From MKUN01 sp964481425 (lineage in GTDB: Bacteria; Bacteroidota; Bacteroidia; Chitinophagales; Chitinophagaceae): DNA of 64,000 nt. A model generated the notes under the pieces. That model was not told the origin of the DNA. It saw only the letters and a program-made list of their open reading frames with translations, and ran no database searches. Within the stretch, counting starts at the first letter, position 1, and the number at the start of each line of letters is the position of its first letter. Location of the stretch: the NCBI GenBank assembly GCA_964481425.1, contig CAYZTM010000018.1, positions 1 through 64,000 of the forward strand, in the 5' to 3' direction. Of this stretch, positions 52,794 to 61,574 are shown one piece after another. Position numbers and translations under genes: made by a program.

Positions 52794-55700
52794 CTATTCT
52801 GCTATGGGATCTTCTTTTAATGATTCACTCAGCTTATTTCTTTTCTTAGCTATCCATGCTTTGAACCTGAAGCTCAGCAGGCACATTACCGGCACCACTA
52901 TCAACGTCAGGAAGGTAGCGAAGCTAAGACCGTAGATCATGGTCCATGCCAGCGGGCCCCAGAAGGCCACACTGTCACCGCCAAAGAATATATGCGGGTT
53001 AAAATGGCGCAGCAGCTCATAGAAATCTATGTTCAAGCCGATACCTAATGGTATCAGGCCTAGTATGGCGGCCGTAGCTGTAAGCAGCACCGGCGTCATA
53101 CGTGTGCGGCCGGCCTCTACCAGCGCATCGTATACACTCATGCCCTCGGCAAGCATCAGGTCCATGAACTCCACTAGCAGTATCCCGTTCCGGACGACAA
53201 TACCACAGAGCGCAACGATACCGATACCACTCATTACCATCGAGAAGGTATTGCCTGCTATCGCATAACCCAGCAATACACCTATCACACTGAACAGTAC
53301 TTCACTCATGATAATAACGGTGCGGCTCAGCGAGTTGAACTGTAATACCAATATCATGAATATCAGGCCAATGGATATCAGCATTGCCTTACCGAGGAAA
53401 GCGCCGGTCTCAGCCTGGTCTTCCTGCTGCCCGCTCATTTTGATATTGATACCTGAGGGTGCGTGGAACTTGTTTACTGCCTTTTGTACTGCAGCTACCA
53501 CATCATTGTCATTATAGCCTGTTATTACATTGGATGAAAGCGATATGATACGTTTCTCATCCTTACGCTTGATGCCTCCGTATGTAGTACCATACTGCAC
53601 ATCGGCGAAGGAACTCACCGGCACCTGCCTGATGATGCCACCCAGGCCCATATCACGATATACGATCGGCATGTTGCGCACCGCATCTATATCAGCGCGT
53701 TGCTGTTGCTGCAGGCGCAGCATTATCGGGTAGTCGTCATTCGCATCACGGAAACGGGATACCTCTTTACCGAATACCGCGGTACGCAGGTTGCTGGCTA
53801 TGGTCATTGTAGAGATACCTTCCGAGTTCATGCGTGCACGGTCGAGGTTAAACACTATCTCAGGTTTATCGGCCTGGAAGTCACTACGCAATTCTTCTAC
53901 TCCGGGTATCTGCTTCTTATCAAGGAAACGCTTCAACCTTTCTGATGTAGCCACCAGCGTATCGAGGTCATCGCCTGTTATTTCCACAACTATAGGCTTA
54001 GGCAATGGCGGACCACCCTGCTCTTTATCTACCGTCACCTCAGCACCCGGTACACCTTTCACGGCCTTACGTATCTTCTCCATATAGTCCCATGTCGATT
54101 CTCCATGGCGTTCCGCATACTCAACATAGGCTACGGTTATCTTGCCCTTATTGGGGAAATCGCCTATCTCGTTACTGGTCGGGTCCACTGCACCTACCGT
54201 CACATTGGAGATCACCGATTTCACTATCGGGTTAAGCTTATTATGAGCCACATCGTTACCCAGCGCCTTATTCACTTTTTTCTCAAGGTCCTTCAATACC
54301 TCATTGGTACGTGCCTGGTCGGTACCTACAGGCATGTTGAGATACACATATGTAAAGTTTGGCTCTGCCGATGGGAAGAACACGAATGCCGGGTGCCTCA
54401 ATCCGTACAATATGGGTGCAAGGATGAACAGGCCAATGGTGATGAGCATAGTAAGGCCGGGACGTGCCAGTGCACGCTTCAGCCAGCGGGTATACCATTC
54501 ACGGAAGGCAGGCCATGCTTTGGTCTGGAACTTGTTTATCCATTTTGAAAAAACATACTTCTCAAGCAGGATAAAGAGGTAAATGAATATGATGAAATTG
54601 CCCATCGCCCACGAGCCGCTTATATCGCAAAGCAGAGCGAGCGCAAGGAATATCACGAGCAATACCCTGTCGCGCTTAGTGAAACGCTTCTTCACATTGT
54701 CCTTATGCGGCGTCTCCGGTTTCATGAAGCTGACAGCAAACACCGGGTTGATGAGATAAGCTACCACAAGAGATGCCAACAGCGTAATGATAAGCGTAAT
54801 GGGCAGGAAGAACATGAACTCACCGATCACACCTTTCCAGAATGCCAGAGGTATGAAGGGCATCAGGGTTGTGGCCGTACCGGAAAGTACCGGCAGGAAC
54901 ACCTCACCAGTGGCGTACTTAGCCGCTTTCTCAATGGACATTTTGCCGTTATCGAATATGCGGTGTGTATTCTCAATCACCACTATCGCATCATCCACCA
55001 CAATGCCCAGGGCCAGCAGGAATGAGAACAGTACGATCATATTGAGCGAGAAGCCCAGGGAAGGCATGACCAGGAAGGCCAATGCGCAGGATAGCGGTAC
55101 GGACAGCGCCACGAACAAGGCATTGGTAACACCCATAAAGAACATAAGGATGATGGTCACCAATATAAAGCCGATGATGATGGTATTGACCAGGTCATGC
55201 AGTGTATTTCTTGTGGTCTGCGATTGGTCGCCTGTTATGACGATACTCAGATCTTTAGGCAGTTCTTCCGCCTTCATCTTCTCAATAAGGTTCTGTATCT
55301 TATCCGATGCGTCTATCAGGTTCTGGCCCTTTGCTTTAATGACATTCAGGGTTATTACATTCTGGCCGTTCAGGCGGGCATAGCTCTTCTGCTCCTCAAA
55401 ATCATCTCTTACGTCCGCAATGTCCTTTATATATATTGCCTTGCCCTGCTGGTTCCGCACGATCACATCACCTATCTGCGCAGCCGTTTTGAACTCATTA
55501 CGTATGCTCAGGATACGCTTCTGCCCATTCATGGATACTTCACCCGCAGTCAACGAAAGGTTCTCCGAGGCTATTGCATTCTCAATATCGAAGAAGGTCA
55601 AACCGGCAGCCTGCATTTTATACAGGTCCACGTTTATCTGTATCTCACGGTCCAGTGCACCTACCATATCCACCCGCTTGATCTCTTTCAGCTCTTCTAT

Positions 55701-56210
55701 GTTATCTTTTACCCTGTCTGCATATTTCTTCAACCTGTTCAGGTCGTAGTTACCGGAAATGTTTACATATAAGATGGGGAACTCCGTAAGATCAATATCC
55801 TTCACCTCGGGCTGGTTAGGGAGGTTACTGGGCAGGTCCTGCTTGGCCTTGTCAACGGCGTCCTTCACATCCACCTTTGCCTTGTCAACCTTAACGTCGG
55901 TATTAAACTCCACGATCACTACCGAATAATCCTGGAAGGAGTTACTGGTCACCTTCTTCACGCCGGTCAGGTTCTTCACCTGCTTCTCAATAGGCTTGGT
56001 TACGAGGTTCTCCATATTTTCCGGAGATGTACCGGGGTACACGGTCTGCACGATGATCTGCGGAAATTTGATCTCCGGGAACTGCTCTTTGGGCAGGCTG
56101 TTGTAGGTCATCAGGCCCGCGAGAGTAATGATGACCGTTATTATATATACGGCTGTGCGGTTGTTAATGGCCCAGCTCGATGGTTTAAACTCTTTGAATA
56201 CGTCTTTCAT
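52794..56210 (-). CDS. RND efflux pump inner-membrane transporter
   Basis: A 1138-residue resistance-nodulation-division transporter. First helix AVYIITVIITLAGLMTYNSLPKEQFPEI, then SPENMENLVTKPIEKQVKNLTGVKKV; proton-relay aspartates in GIVVDDAIVVIENTHRIF (about residue 415); second-half helices end FATFLTLIVVPVMCLLSF. Relative to E. coli AcrB there is extra sequence (about 60 residues) between helix 6 and helix 7 with additional hydrophobic stretches, which is common in Bacteroidota members. It is the last gene of tetR-tolC-adaptor-pump. Substrate range unknown. Confidence 0.94.
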   Translation of the reverse strand: MKDVFKEFKPSSWAINNRTAVYIITVIITLAGLMTYNSLPKEQFPEIKFPQIIVQTVYPGTSPENMENLVTKPIEKQVKNLTGVKKVTSNSFQDYSVVIVEFNTDVKVDKAKVDVKDAVDKAKQDLPSNLPNQPEVKDIDLTEFPILYVNISGNYDLNRLKKYADRVKDNIEELKEIKRVDMVGALDREIQINVDLYKMQAAGLTFFDIENAIASENLSLTAGEVSMNGQKRILSIRNEFKTAAQIGDVIVRNQQGKAIYIKDIADVRDDFEEQKSYARLNGQNVITLNVIKAKGQNLIDASDKIQNLIEKMKAEELPKDLSIVITGDQSQTTRNTLHDLVNTIIIGFILVTIILMFFMGVTNALFVALSVPLSCALAFLVMPSLGFSLNMIVLFSFLLALGIVVDDAIVVIENTHRIFDNGKMSIEKAAKYATGEVFLPVLSGTATTLMPFIPLAFWKGVIGEFMFFLPITLIITLLASLVVAYLINPVFAVSFMKPETPHKDNVKKRFTKRDRVLLVIFLALALLCDISGSWAMGNFIIFIYLFILLEKYVFSKWINKFQTKAWPAFREWYTRWLKRALARPGLTMLITIGLFILAPILYGLRHPAFVFFPSAEPNFTYVYLNMPVGTDQARTNEVLKDLEKKVNKALGNDVAHNKLNPIVKSVISNVTVGAVDPTSNEIGDFPNKGKITVAYVEYAERHGESTWDYMEKIRKAVKGVPGAEVTVDKEQGGPPLPKPIVVEITGDDLDTLVATSERLKRFLDKKQIPGVEELRSDFQADKPEIVFNLDRARMNSEGISTMTIASNLRTAVFGKEVSRFRDANDDYPIMLRLQQQQRADIDAVRNMPIVYRDMGLGGIIRQVPVSSFADVQYGTTYGGIKRKDEKRIISLSSNVITGYNDNDVVAAVQKAVNKFHAPSGINIKMSGQQEDQAETGAFLGKAMLISIGLIFMILVLQFNSLSRTVIIMSEVLFSVIGVLLGYAIAGNTFSMVMSGIGIVALCGIVVRNGILLVEFMDLMLAEGMSVYDALVEAGRTRMTPVLLTATAAILGLIPLGIGLNIDFYELLRHFNPHIFFGGDSVAFWGPLAWTMIYGLSFATFLTLIVVPVMCLLSFRFKAWIAKKRNKLSESLKEDPIAE

Positions 56211-56247
56211 CTTAATATACTTGGTGACGTGATCTTAATATTTTGTC

Positions 56248-57285
56248 TTACTGAATTACTATTGGCTGACCGTTATCCAGTTCACTATATCCTTCTGTTA
56301 TCACCTTATCGCCTGCACTAAGTCCAGATACAATCTCTACCATACCGTTTGAATTACGTCCTGCATTCACATGCACAGCTTTGGCAACTTTGCCTGCTGC
56401 TATATAAAGCATATCGCCCTGTCCTGTTTTTTGTATCACCTGTACCGGAACTACCAGTGCTGTCTTGTTCTCATAATTCGCGATCTTCATCTTGCAGGAC
56501 ATATTAGGATGCAGCTTTTTGTTACCGCCCAGTTTCACCTGTACAAGGAATGCCCTTGAAATAGGATCAACTGCCTGGGCTACGTATGTAAGCTGTGTTT
56601 CGATCGAGTCATTCACATCGGGCAGTACAAGAGTAACCTTATCACCTGCATGCACCTTACCGAGGTAGTTCTCACCAAGGTTGGCCTCAGCTTTCATCTT
56701 GCTGATATCTACCACACGGATACCATTCATGCCCGGGCTGGCCACATCGCCTACTTTCAGGTTCACCTGGTCCACGGTACCCGATATCGGCGATACGATA
56801 CGGTACATATTGCGTTGTGCGATGAGGGCATCCTTTTGTTTCAGAGCTCCTTCATACTGGGCTTTAGCTGTCATCAGCTGTACCTCTGTGCCTATCTGTT
56901 GTGCCCACAACGCCTGCTGCTTGTCATAAAGCTGTTTGTACAGGTTGAGCTGCACTTCCTGTGCTTTGATCTGCTGCTCTATAGCTGCAGCATCGAGTGA
57001 AGCCAGCACCTGCCCTTTACTTACACGCTGTCCTGCATGTACATCGATCTCCCGAACAACGCCCGGGGCCTGCGGGCCTGCATTCACGTTCTCGTCGCTG
57101 GTGATCTGGGACTGCACCTCTACATAGGATACGAAGTCCTGCGGCTGTACTTCCATTACCGAAACGGGAGTTGCCTTTTTCTTTGTAGTGTCTGCATTTT
57201 GCGCTGTATCCTGTTTACCGGATTTATCGCCCCCGCAGGAAGCAAGTACTATGGCAGCTACTAAAATATATGGTATGCGTTTCAT
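56248..57285 (-). CDS. RND efflux periplasmic adaptor (membrane fusion protein)
   Basis: A 345-residue lipoprotein: lipobox LASC (Cys about residue 17) then GGDKSGKQ. The biotinyl-lipoyl-like halves (GVVREIDVHAGQRVSKGQVLASLD and RIVSPISGTVDQVNLKVGDVASPG) flank a coiled-coil hairpin (residues about 105-150), and a beta-barrel plus membrane-proximal domain follow (GDKVTLVLPDVNDSIETQLTYVAQAVDPISRAFLVQVKL). It bridges the RND pump and the TolC channel encoded beside it (37 bp and 28 bp gaps). Confidence 0.94.
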   Translation of the reverse strand: MKRIPYILVAAIVLASCGGDKSGKQDTAQNADTTKKKATPVSVMEVQPQDFVSYVEVQSQITSDENVNAGPQAPGVVREIDVHAGQRVSKGQVLASLDAAAIEQQIKAQEVQLNLYKQLYDKQQALWAQQIGTEVQLMTAKAQYEGALKQKDALIAQRNMYRIVSPISGTVDQVNLKVGDVASPGMNGIRVVDISKMKAEANLGENYLGKVHAGDKVTLVLPDVNDSIETQLTYVAQAVDPISRAFLVQVKLGGNKKLHPNMSCKMKIANYENKTALVVPVQVIQKTGQGDMLYIAAGKVAKAVHVNAGRNSNGMVEIVSGLSAGDKVITEGYSELDNGQPIVIQ

Positions 57286-57313
57286 GCTAAATGATATTAT
57301 TGTGTGTCTGTTT

Positions 57314-58675
57314 TTATTTTAATAATCCCAATGCTTTTTTCAGGTCAGCTTGCGCATTCGCTACGTCGAGCAATGAGCTGAAATAATTATTCTGAGCTTG
57401 CAGCAGGTCGGTTTGTGCCTGGTTCACCTCCAGGTTACTGCCCACACCTGCTTTATACTTCTTCTGAGCGAGGTCGAGCACGCTACGGGCTAATTCCAGG
57501 TTACGTTTTTGGCTTTCAAGCTGCAGCATATCGTTCTTTAACGTCGTTTTAGCCTGCTCGGATTGGAAATCGATCGTTTGCTTGATATTATCAATGTTAT
57601 TTTGAGTTTTCTCGATATTCAATTTTGCCTCTCTTATCAAATTAAGTCGCATACCACCTCCGAATATCGGTACATTAAGCTGGACACCTACCATTGCACT
57701 GGGGTAATATTTGTCCTTGAACACGTACTTAAATTCGTCTGCCGCCGTATTGTAACCTCCATTTGCAAAAAGTGACAGGGAAGGCAGAATGGTATATTTG
57801 TAACGCCTGAGATTAAATTCATTCAACTTCTGCTGTGTGTTCAATAAATTAAATTCGGTCCTTCTGCCATAATCCACTTCATTAGCAGTAAGAGCCATAC
57901 TCTCCTGAAGGCGATCTTCGATGGACGTATCTACCAATACAATGGGCTGACTTATATCCATACCCATCTGATATTTCAGAAGCTGCTCGCTCACCGTCAG
58001 TAAGTTGGCAATTTTAAGGCTGTCAGTCGCCAGGTTATTTACCTGTACATTGGTTCGGTCTTCATCTATCTTTTCAGCAAAACCACTTTGCCTGAGCACG
58101 GCAATATCGTGTGCAATGTTCCTGGCACTTGACAGGGAACTCTTTATTATATTGAACTGACGATGAGCAATGACGAGAGCATTGTAGGCCTTTTGTACGT
58201 TATAACGTACATTCTCCTCCGTAAGCTGGCCATTCTGGCGTGCAAGTTCTATAACAGTATTACGTGCCTGTAATGCAACAAGCACGCCGCCATCGAATAA
58301 TACCTGCGAAGCGGTTATAGATCCTGCAGAAGTGAACTGCGGACTTAATTGAATTCCTTCATAACCAGTTGTAGCTTTAGAAGAACCGGGAAAGAACGAT
58401 GCGAACTGCGCCGGGAAAAACTGTGCAGGCTTTACCAGGAAATTGTCAAACTCATATTTACCATTCACCTGAGGGTATGCGGCCGATACCTGCTGATTCA
58501 CCTGGGCTTTTTGTATCCCAATATCCAATCTTGCATTCTTTGCAGTAGCATTATTCTTTACTGCATAGTCCATTGCCTGCTGCAAGCTAAGCGGCATGGC
58601 ATCCTGTGCGGTCGCTTCGAACGCAAGGAAAGGTAGTATGGTAACAAGAGCCAGTCTTACTATATATCGTGTCAT
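57314..58675 (-). CDS. TolC family outer-membrane efflux channel
   Basis: A 453-residue outer-membrane factor with signal peptide (LALVTILPFLAFEATAQ) and the twin repeats of long helices typical of TolC (MPLSLQQAMDYAVKNNATAKNARLDIGIQKAQV; FNLLNTQQKLNEFNLRRYKYTILPSLSLFANGGYN; ELARSVLDLAQKKYKAGVGSNLEVNQAQTDLLQAQNNYFSSLLD). It forms the exit duct for the pump encoded by the next two genes. It begins 4 bp after the tetR stop, so the repressor and the pump are on one transcript. Confidence 0.94.
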   Translation of the reverse strand: MTRYIVRLALVTILPFLAFEATAQDAMPLSLQQAMDYAVKNNATAKNARLDIGIQKAQVNQQVSAAYPQVNGKYEFDNFLVKPAQFFPAQFASFFPGSSKATTGYEGIQLSPQFTSAGSITASQVLFDGGVLVALQARNTVIELARQNGQLTEENVRYNVQKAYNALVIAHRQFNIIKSSLSSARNIAHDIAVLRQSGFAEKIDEDRTNVQVNNLATDSLKIANLLTVSEQLLKYQMGMDISQPIVLVDTSIEDRLQESMALTANEVDYGRRTEFNLLNTQQKLNEFNLRRYKYTILPSLSLFANGGYNTAADEFKYVFKDKYYPSAMVGVQLNVPIFGGGMRLNLIREAKLNIEKTQNNIDNIKQTIDFQSEQAKTTLKNDMLQLESQKRNLELARSVLDLAQKKYKAGVGSNLEVNQAQTDLLQAQNNYFSSLLDVANAQADLKKALGLLK

Positions 58676-58679
58676 AACG

Positions 58680-59300
58680 TTATGATACTTGCTTTAAATA
58701 TTTTTCTTTGTATTTCTGGTATAGCTTCTCTCCCTTAGGGGTCATAATACCGTATAAAAACAGTTCCATTATTTCCCTGTTCACCTTGCGTATATCGCTG
58801 CGGTCGTTCACCATCATATTAGGCTGCAACAATATCAGCGACTTTTCGATGTGGAATTTTGCTATGATGTCCACATCCATCTCTTCACGGTAATAGCCCT
58901 CTGCAATACCCTTCATCAGGTTCTCCTTCACCGATTCCACATCCTGCTTCAAAAGACCATCGCGAAATTCAGCGTAGCCTTCGGGATAGTATCGCTGCAG
59001 TTCCAGCAGGGCTATGGGGTTGATGCGGCAAAGGTTCTCGTCAATAATGGTCATTATCTTCACCATAGCCTCTACTGCGGTCTCCGCCTCGTCCATCATC
59101 TGCTGGCACTGGCCAAACATATGGTTCTTGTGCCAAAGCACGCTCTCTTTCACCACCTCGTCCTTATTAGCAAAATGCTGGTACAAGGTCTTCTTCGAAA
59201 TACCCGCCCTGCGCGCAATATCATCCATCGTTATGGTCTTGAAGCCATATTGCCCGAAAAGCTCGACAGAAGCACTGAGTATTTTTTCCAGTATATCCAT
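58680..59300 (-). CDS. TetR family transcriptional regulator of the efflux operon
   Basis: A 206-residue repressor. The N-terminal helix-turn-helix is MDILEKILSASVELFGQYGFKTITMDDIARRAGISKKTLYQHFANKDE; the rest is the helical ligand-binding domain. ATG 59300 is the only start that fits the family; the frame remains open for another 137 codons upstream, but that stretch covers the promoter and lies antisense to mscL. A 28-bp near-palindrome at 59318-59345 overlaps its promoter, implying autorepression. Ligand unknown, probably a pump substrate. Confidence 0.93.
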   Translation of the reverse strand: MDILEKILSASVELFGQYGFKTITMDDIARRAGISKKTLYQHFANKDEVVKESVLWHKNHMFGQCQQMMDEAETAVEAMVKIMTIIDENLCRINPIALLELQRYYPEGYAEFRDGLLKQDVESVKENLMKGIAEGYYREEMDVDIIAKFHIEKSLILLQPNMMVNDRSDIRKVNREIMELFLYGIMTPKGEKLYQKYKEKYLKQVS

Positions 59301-59308
59301 TTCGGGGG

Positions 59309-59316
59309 CAAAACTA
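59309..59316 (-). promoter_or_regulatory. -7 element of the tetR-efflux operon
   Basis: TAGTTTTG on the minus strand (59316-59309) matches TAnnTTTG perfectly, 8 bp before ATG 59300. The nearest TTTG upstream (59335-59332) is only 15 bp away, shorter than the usual 19-21 bp spacing. Confidence 0.55.
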
Positions 59317-59317
59317 T

Positions 59318-59345
59318 GGAAACGTTTTTTACAAAAAAAGTTTCC
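59318..59345. promoter_or_regulatory. Near-perfect 28-bp palindrome, probable TetR operator
   Basis: The two 14-bp halves (59318-59331 and 59332-59345) match as inverted repeats at 12 of 14 positions, with outer arms GGAAAC and GTTTCC. It begins 1 bp upstream of the tetR -7 element, so a bound dimer would cover the -33 region and spacer. Confidence 0.65.
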
Positions 59346-59478
59346 TCGGTATATTTTATTTCTATAGCAATCATCGAGAAAACATATAATTACTCCTAAA
59401 AGACAATGATATAGCAACAAATAAGACTTAGATTTTTGGATATAATTTTTTAAGTTTAAGCTAACAAAAGCAGATATT

Positions 59479-59919
59479 ATGGGACTCATGAAAGAATTCA
59501 AAGCCTTCGCAATGAGGGGCAATGTAATAGACCTCGCAGTAGGTGTGATCATCGGCGGGGCCTTTGGCAAGATCGTAGCCGCAATGGTCGATGATGTCAT
59601 CATGCCCTTTGTTGGCCTTATAGGCGATGGCAAGAAATTCACCGATAAATTTATGGTACTGAAGCCAGGCAAGGATGGCGCGGACCATTTTGCTTCCCTG
59701 GCCGAGGCCAAAGCTGCCGGCGCTAATGTATTTGCCTATGGCGACTTCATCCAGACGGTGGTAGACTTCCTTATAATAGCTTTTTGCATATTTATGTTCG
59801 TCCGGCTCTTTAACAGCATGAAAAAGAAAGAAGAAGCTGCGCCGGCAGCACCGCCTGCACCCAGCCCTACCGAAACCTTACTTACAGAGATAAGGGATGA
59901 ATTGAAAAAGAAATCATAA
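59479..59919 (+). CDS. mscL: Large-conductance mechanosensitive channel MscL
   Basis: A 146-residue channel subunit that opens under membrane tension to release solutes during osmotic downshock. The signature first helix MKEFKAFAMRGNVIDLAVGVIIGGAFGKIVAAMVDDVIMP is intact, the periplasmic loop is normal, and the second helix (FIQTVVDFLIIAFCIFMFVRLFNSM) is followed by the cytosolic bundle. A Pro/Ala-rich linker (APAAPPAPSPTE) precedes the bundle. Divergent from tetR with 178 bp between. Confidence 0.96.
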   Translation: MGLMKEFKAFAMRGNVIDLAVGVIIGGAFGKIVAAMVDDVIMPFVGLIGDGKKFTDKFMVLKPGKDGADHFASLAEAKAAGANVFAYGDFIQTVVDFLIIAFCIFMFVRLFNSMKKKEEAAPAAPPAPSPTETLLTEIRDELKKKS

Positions 59920-59982
59920 TTAACGAGGGCTGATTCCTTTTTAAGGGATTATTTACGCATTTTTGTACCTGTAAAGCGATCT

Positions 59983-60741
59983 ATGGCTGTGGGGAAAATA
60001 TATGCAGAACTTTGCGGGCTGAAAAAAGCCGGCAAAAGTGGTTTTGCCGTGCTGGCAGACCCTGATAATATAGCCCCATCGGACATGCCCCACCTGGCCT
60101 CTTTGTGCAATGATGCCGGTGTAGATTACCTGTTCATGGGAGGCAGCCTGGTGGTAAACCACCAAATAGACACCTGCATACAGCGCTTTAAAGCCGAAAG
60201 TGATATACCGGTAGTACTGTTCCCAGGCAGCCCGACACAGGTGAGCCCATATGCAGATGCATTGCTTTACCTGGCCCTGATATCGGGCAGGAATGCAGAA
60301 CTGCTGATAGGCCAGCATGTAGTATCGGCACCAATGGTGAAAGCCAGTAACCTTGAAGTGATCTCTACCGGCTACATGGTCATAGATGGTGGGGTACCTA
60401 CCACGGTATCTTATATGAGCAATGCTGCACCAATACCGGCCAATAAGCCCGACATAGCGCTCTGCACTGCATGGGCAGGCGAACTACAAGGCAAGCATGT
60501 GATCTACATGGATGCGGGCAGCGGGGCACGCATACCTGTGACCGAGGAAATGATACGCAAAGTGAGCAGCCATATAGAGATCCCGCTCATTATAGGCGGC
60601 GGCATCCGCACAGCAGAAAAGATATATGCCAATTGCCGGGCCGGAGCCAACATAGTGGTAGTAGGCAATGCTATAGAACAAGACCCCTTCCTTATCCGCG
60701 ACCTGGCCCAGGCTACTAAAGAGGCTACAGCAAAGGTGTAA
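59983..60741 (+). CDS. Geranylgeranylglyceryl/heptaprenylglyceryl phosphate synthase (PcrB family)
   Basis: A 252-residue TIM-barrel prenyltransferase that links a polyprenyl diphosphate to glycerol-1-phosphate. Family motifs: GFAVLADPDNIAPSDMPHLASLCNDAGVDYLFMGGSLVV, VVLFPGSPTQVS, GYMVIDGG, YMDAGSGARIPV and the phosphate-binding PLIIGGGIRTAEKIYANCRAGANIVVVGNAIEQ. In archaea this is the first committed step of ether-lipid synthesis; the bacterial Bacteroidota group is known as homologues with long-prenyl specificity but an unclear role. It lies between mscL and a convergent nucleotidyltransferase gene, stops 1 bp apart. Confidence 0.92.
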   Translation: MAVGKIYAELCGLKKAGKSGFAVLADPDNIAPSDMPHLASLCNDAGVDYLFMGGSLVVNHQIDTCIQRFKAESDIPVVLFPGSPTQVSPYADALLYLALISGRNAELLIGQHVVSAPMVKASNLEVISTGYMVIDGGVPTTVSYMSNAAPIPANKPDIALCTAWAGELQGKHVIYMDAGSGARIPVTEEMIRKVSSHIEIPLIIGGGIRTAEKIYANCRAGANIVVVGNAIEQDPFLIRDLAQATKEATAKV

Positions 60742-60742
60742 G

Positions 60743-61456
60743 TTATTCGAATAGATAAGCTGCCTGCTCCAGGCTTTCGGGCTTTCCCACATCTAAAAAG
60801 ATATTCCCGGTATGGTCATACCCTTTTATCAACCTGGTTTTGGCAAAATGCAGGTACACATCTATCAGTGAGAACTTACCGGTGAAAGGCATATCAAATA
60901 TGCCCGGGCCAAGTACCTGTACCCCGCTGAAAGCAAAAGGTTGCATGGTGGGCACCTCGCGGGATATCTTTTGCTCCCCGGTCTTATTATTAGCCCAACC
61001 ACAAAGCAACATGTGCTCATCGAACAAGAGCTGCCTGCCGGAATCGCGTTTCATGACCGCCAGCGTAGCAAATACTTCATTATCCTTATGAAATGCGATC
61101 ATCTTACCGAGGTCAAGATTGGTAAGCACATCTACGTTCATGACCACGAAGCTTTCCTCTTCCTCGAAATAGGGCGCTGCCTTCAGTAAGCCCCCACCCG
61201 TTTCCAACAAATGCTCCCGCTCATCAGATATGCTAACCCAGGAGCCAAACCCATCATTATCCCGCAACACCTGCTCCACCTGGTCTGCAAAATGGTGCAC
61301 ATTAATGATGACATCTTCTATACCATAGCGCTGCAAGTATCTTATATTATGCTCCAGCAAGGTCTTGCCATTCACTTCTGCCAGCGCCTTGGGGTGTTGG
61401 TCGGTAAATGGCTTGAGCCGGGTGCCCAGGCCTGCAGCAAAAAGCATTGCTTTCAT
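60743..61456 (-). CDS. Sugar-phosphate nucleotidyltransferase (MurU/ManC-like)
   Basis: A 237-residue NDP-sugar pyrophosphorylase with the activator motif MLFAAGLGTRLKPFTDQHPKALAEVNGKTLLE, the sugar-site VVMNVDVLTNLD and the ETGGGLLKA region. It is short and lacks a C-terminal left-handed beta helix, as in MurU (N-acetylmuramate-1-P uridylyltransferase) and some mannose-1-P guanylyltransferases. A role in cell-wall recycling is plausible but the sugar cannot be fixed from sequence alone. The stop is 1 bp from the convergent GGGP synthase stop. Confidence 0.88.
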   Translation of the reverse strand: MKAMLFAAGLGTRLKPFTDQHPKALAEVNGKTLLEHNIRYLQRYGIEDVIINVHHFADQVEQVLRDNDGFGSWVSISDEREHLLETGGGLLKAAPYFEEEESFVVMNVDVLTNLDLGKMIAFHKDNEVFATLAVMKRDSGRQLLFDEHMLLCGWANNKTGEQKISREVPTMQPFAFSGVQVLGPGIFDMPFTGKFSLIDVYLHFAKTRLIKGYDHTGNIFLDVGKPESLEQAAYLFE

Positions 61457-61546
61457 GCCGTGAATTTATACAATGTAGCCGATGAAATGCAGGGCCGGAA
61501 CCATAATAATGTACTAAGCCATTACCTGATTGTGGATTTACTCAAT

Positions 61547-61554
61547 TACCTTTG
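61547..61554 (+). promoter_or_regulatory. -7 element of the PfkB kinase gene
   Basis: TACCTTTG matches the consensus perfectly, 20 bp before ATG 61575; predicted start about 61558. No -33 TTTG at the usual distance. Confidence 0.5.
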
Positions 61555-61574
61555 CGCAAAAATATACAGGTATT

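Noticed and set aside
59301..59711. 137-codon N-terminal extension of the TetR frame
   Set aside because: Covers the operon promoter and operator and lies antisense to mscL; the TetR family N-terminus begins at ATG 59300.
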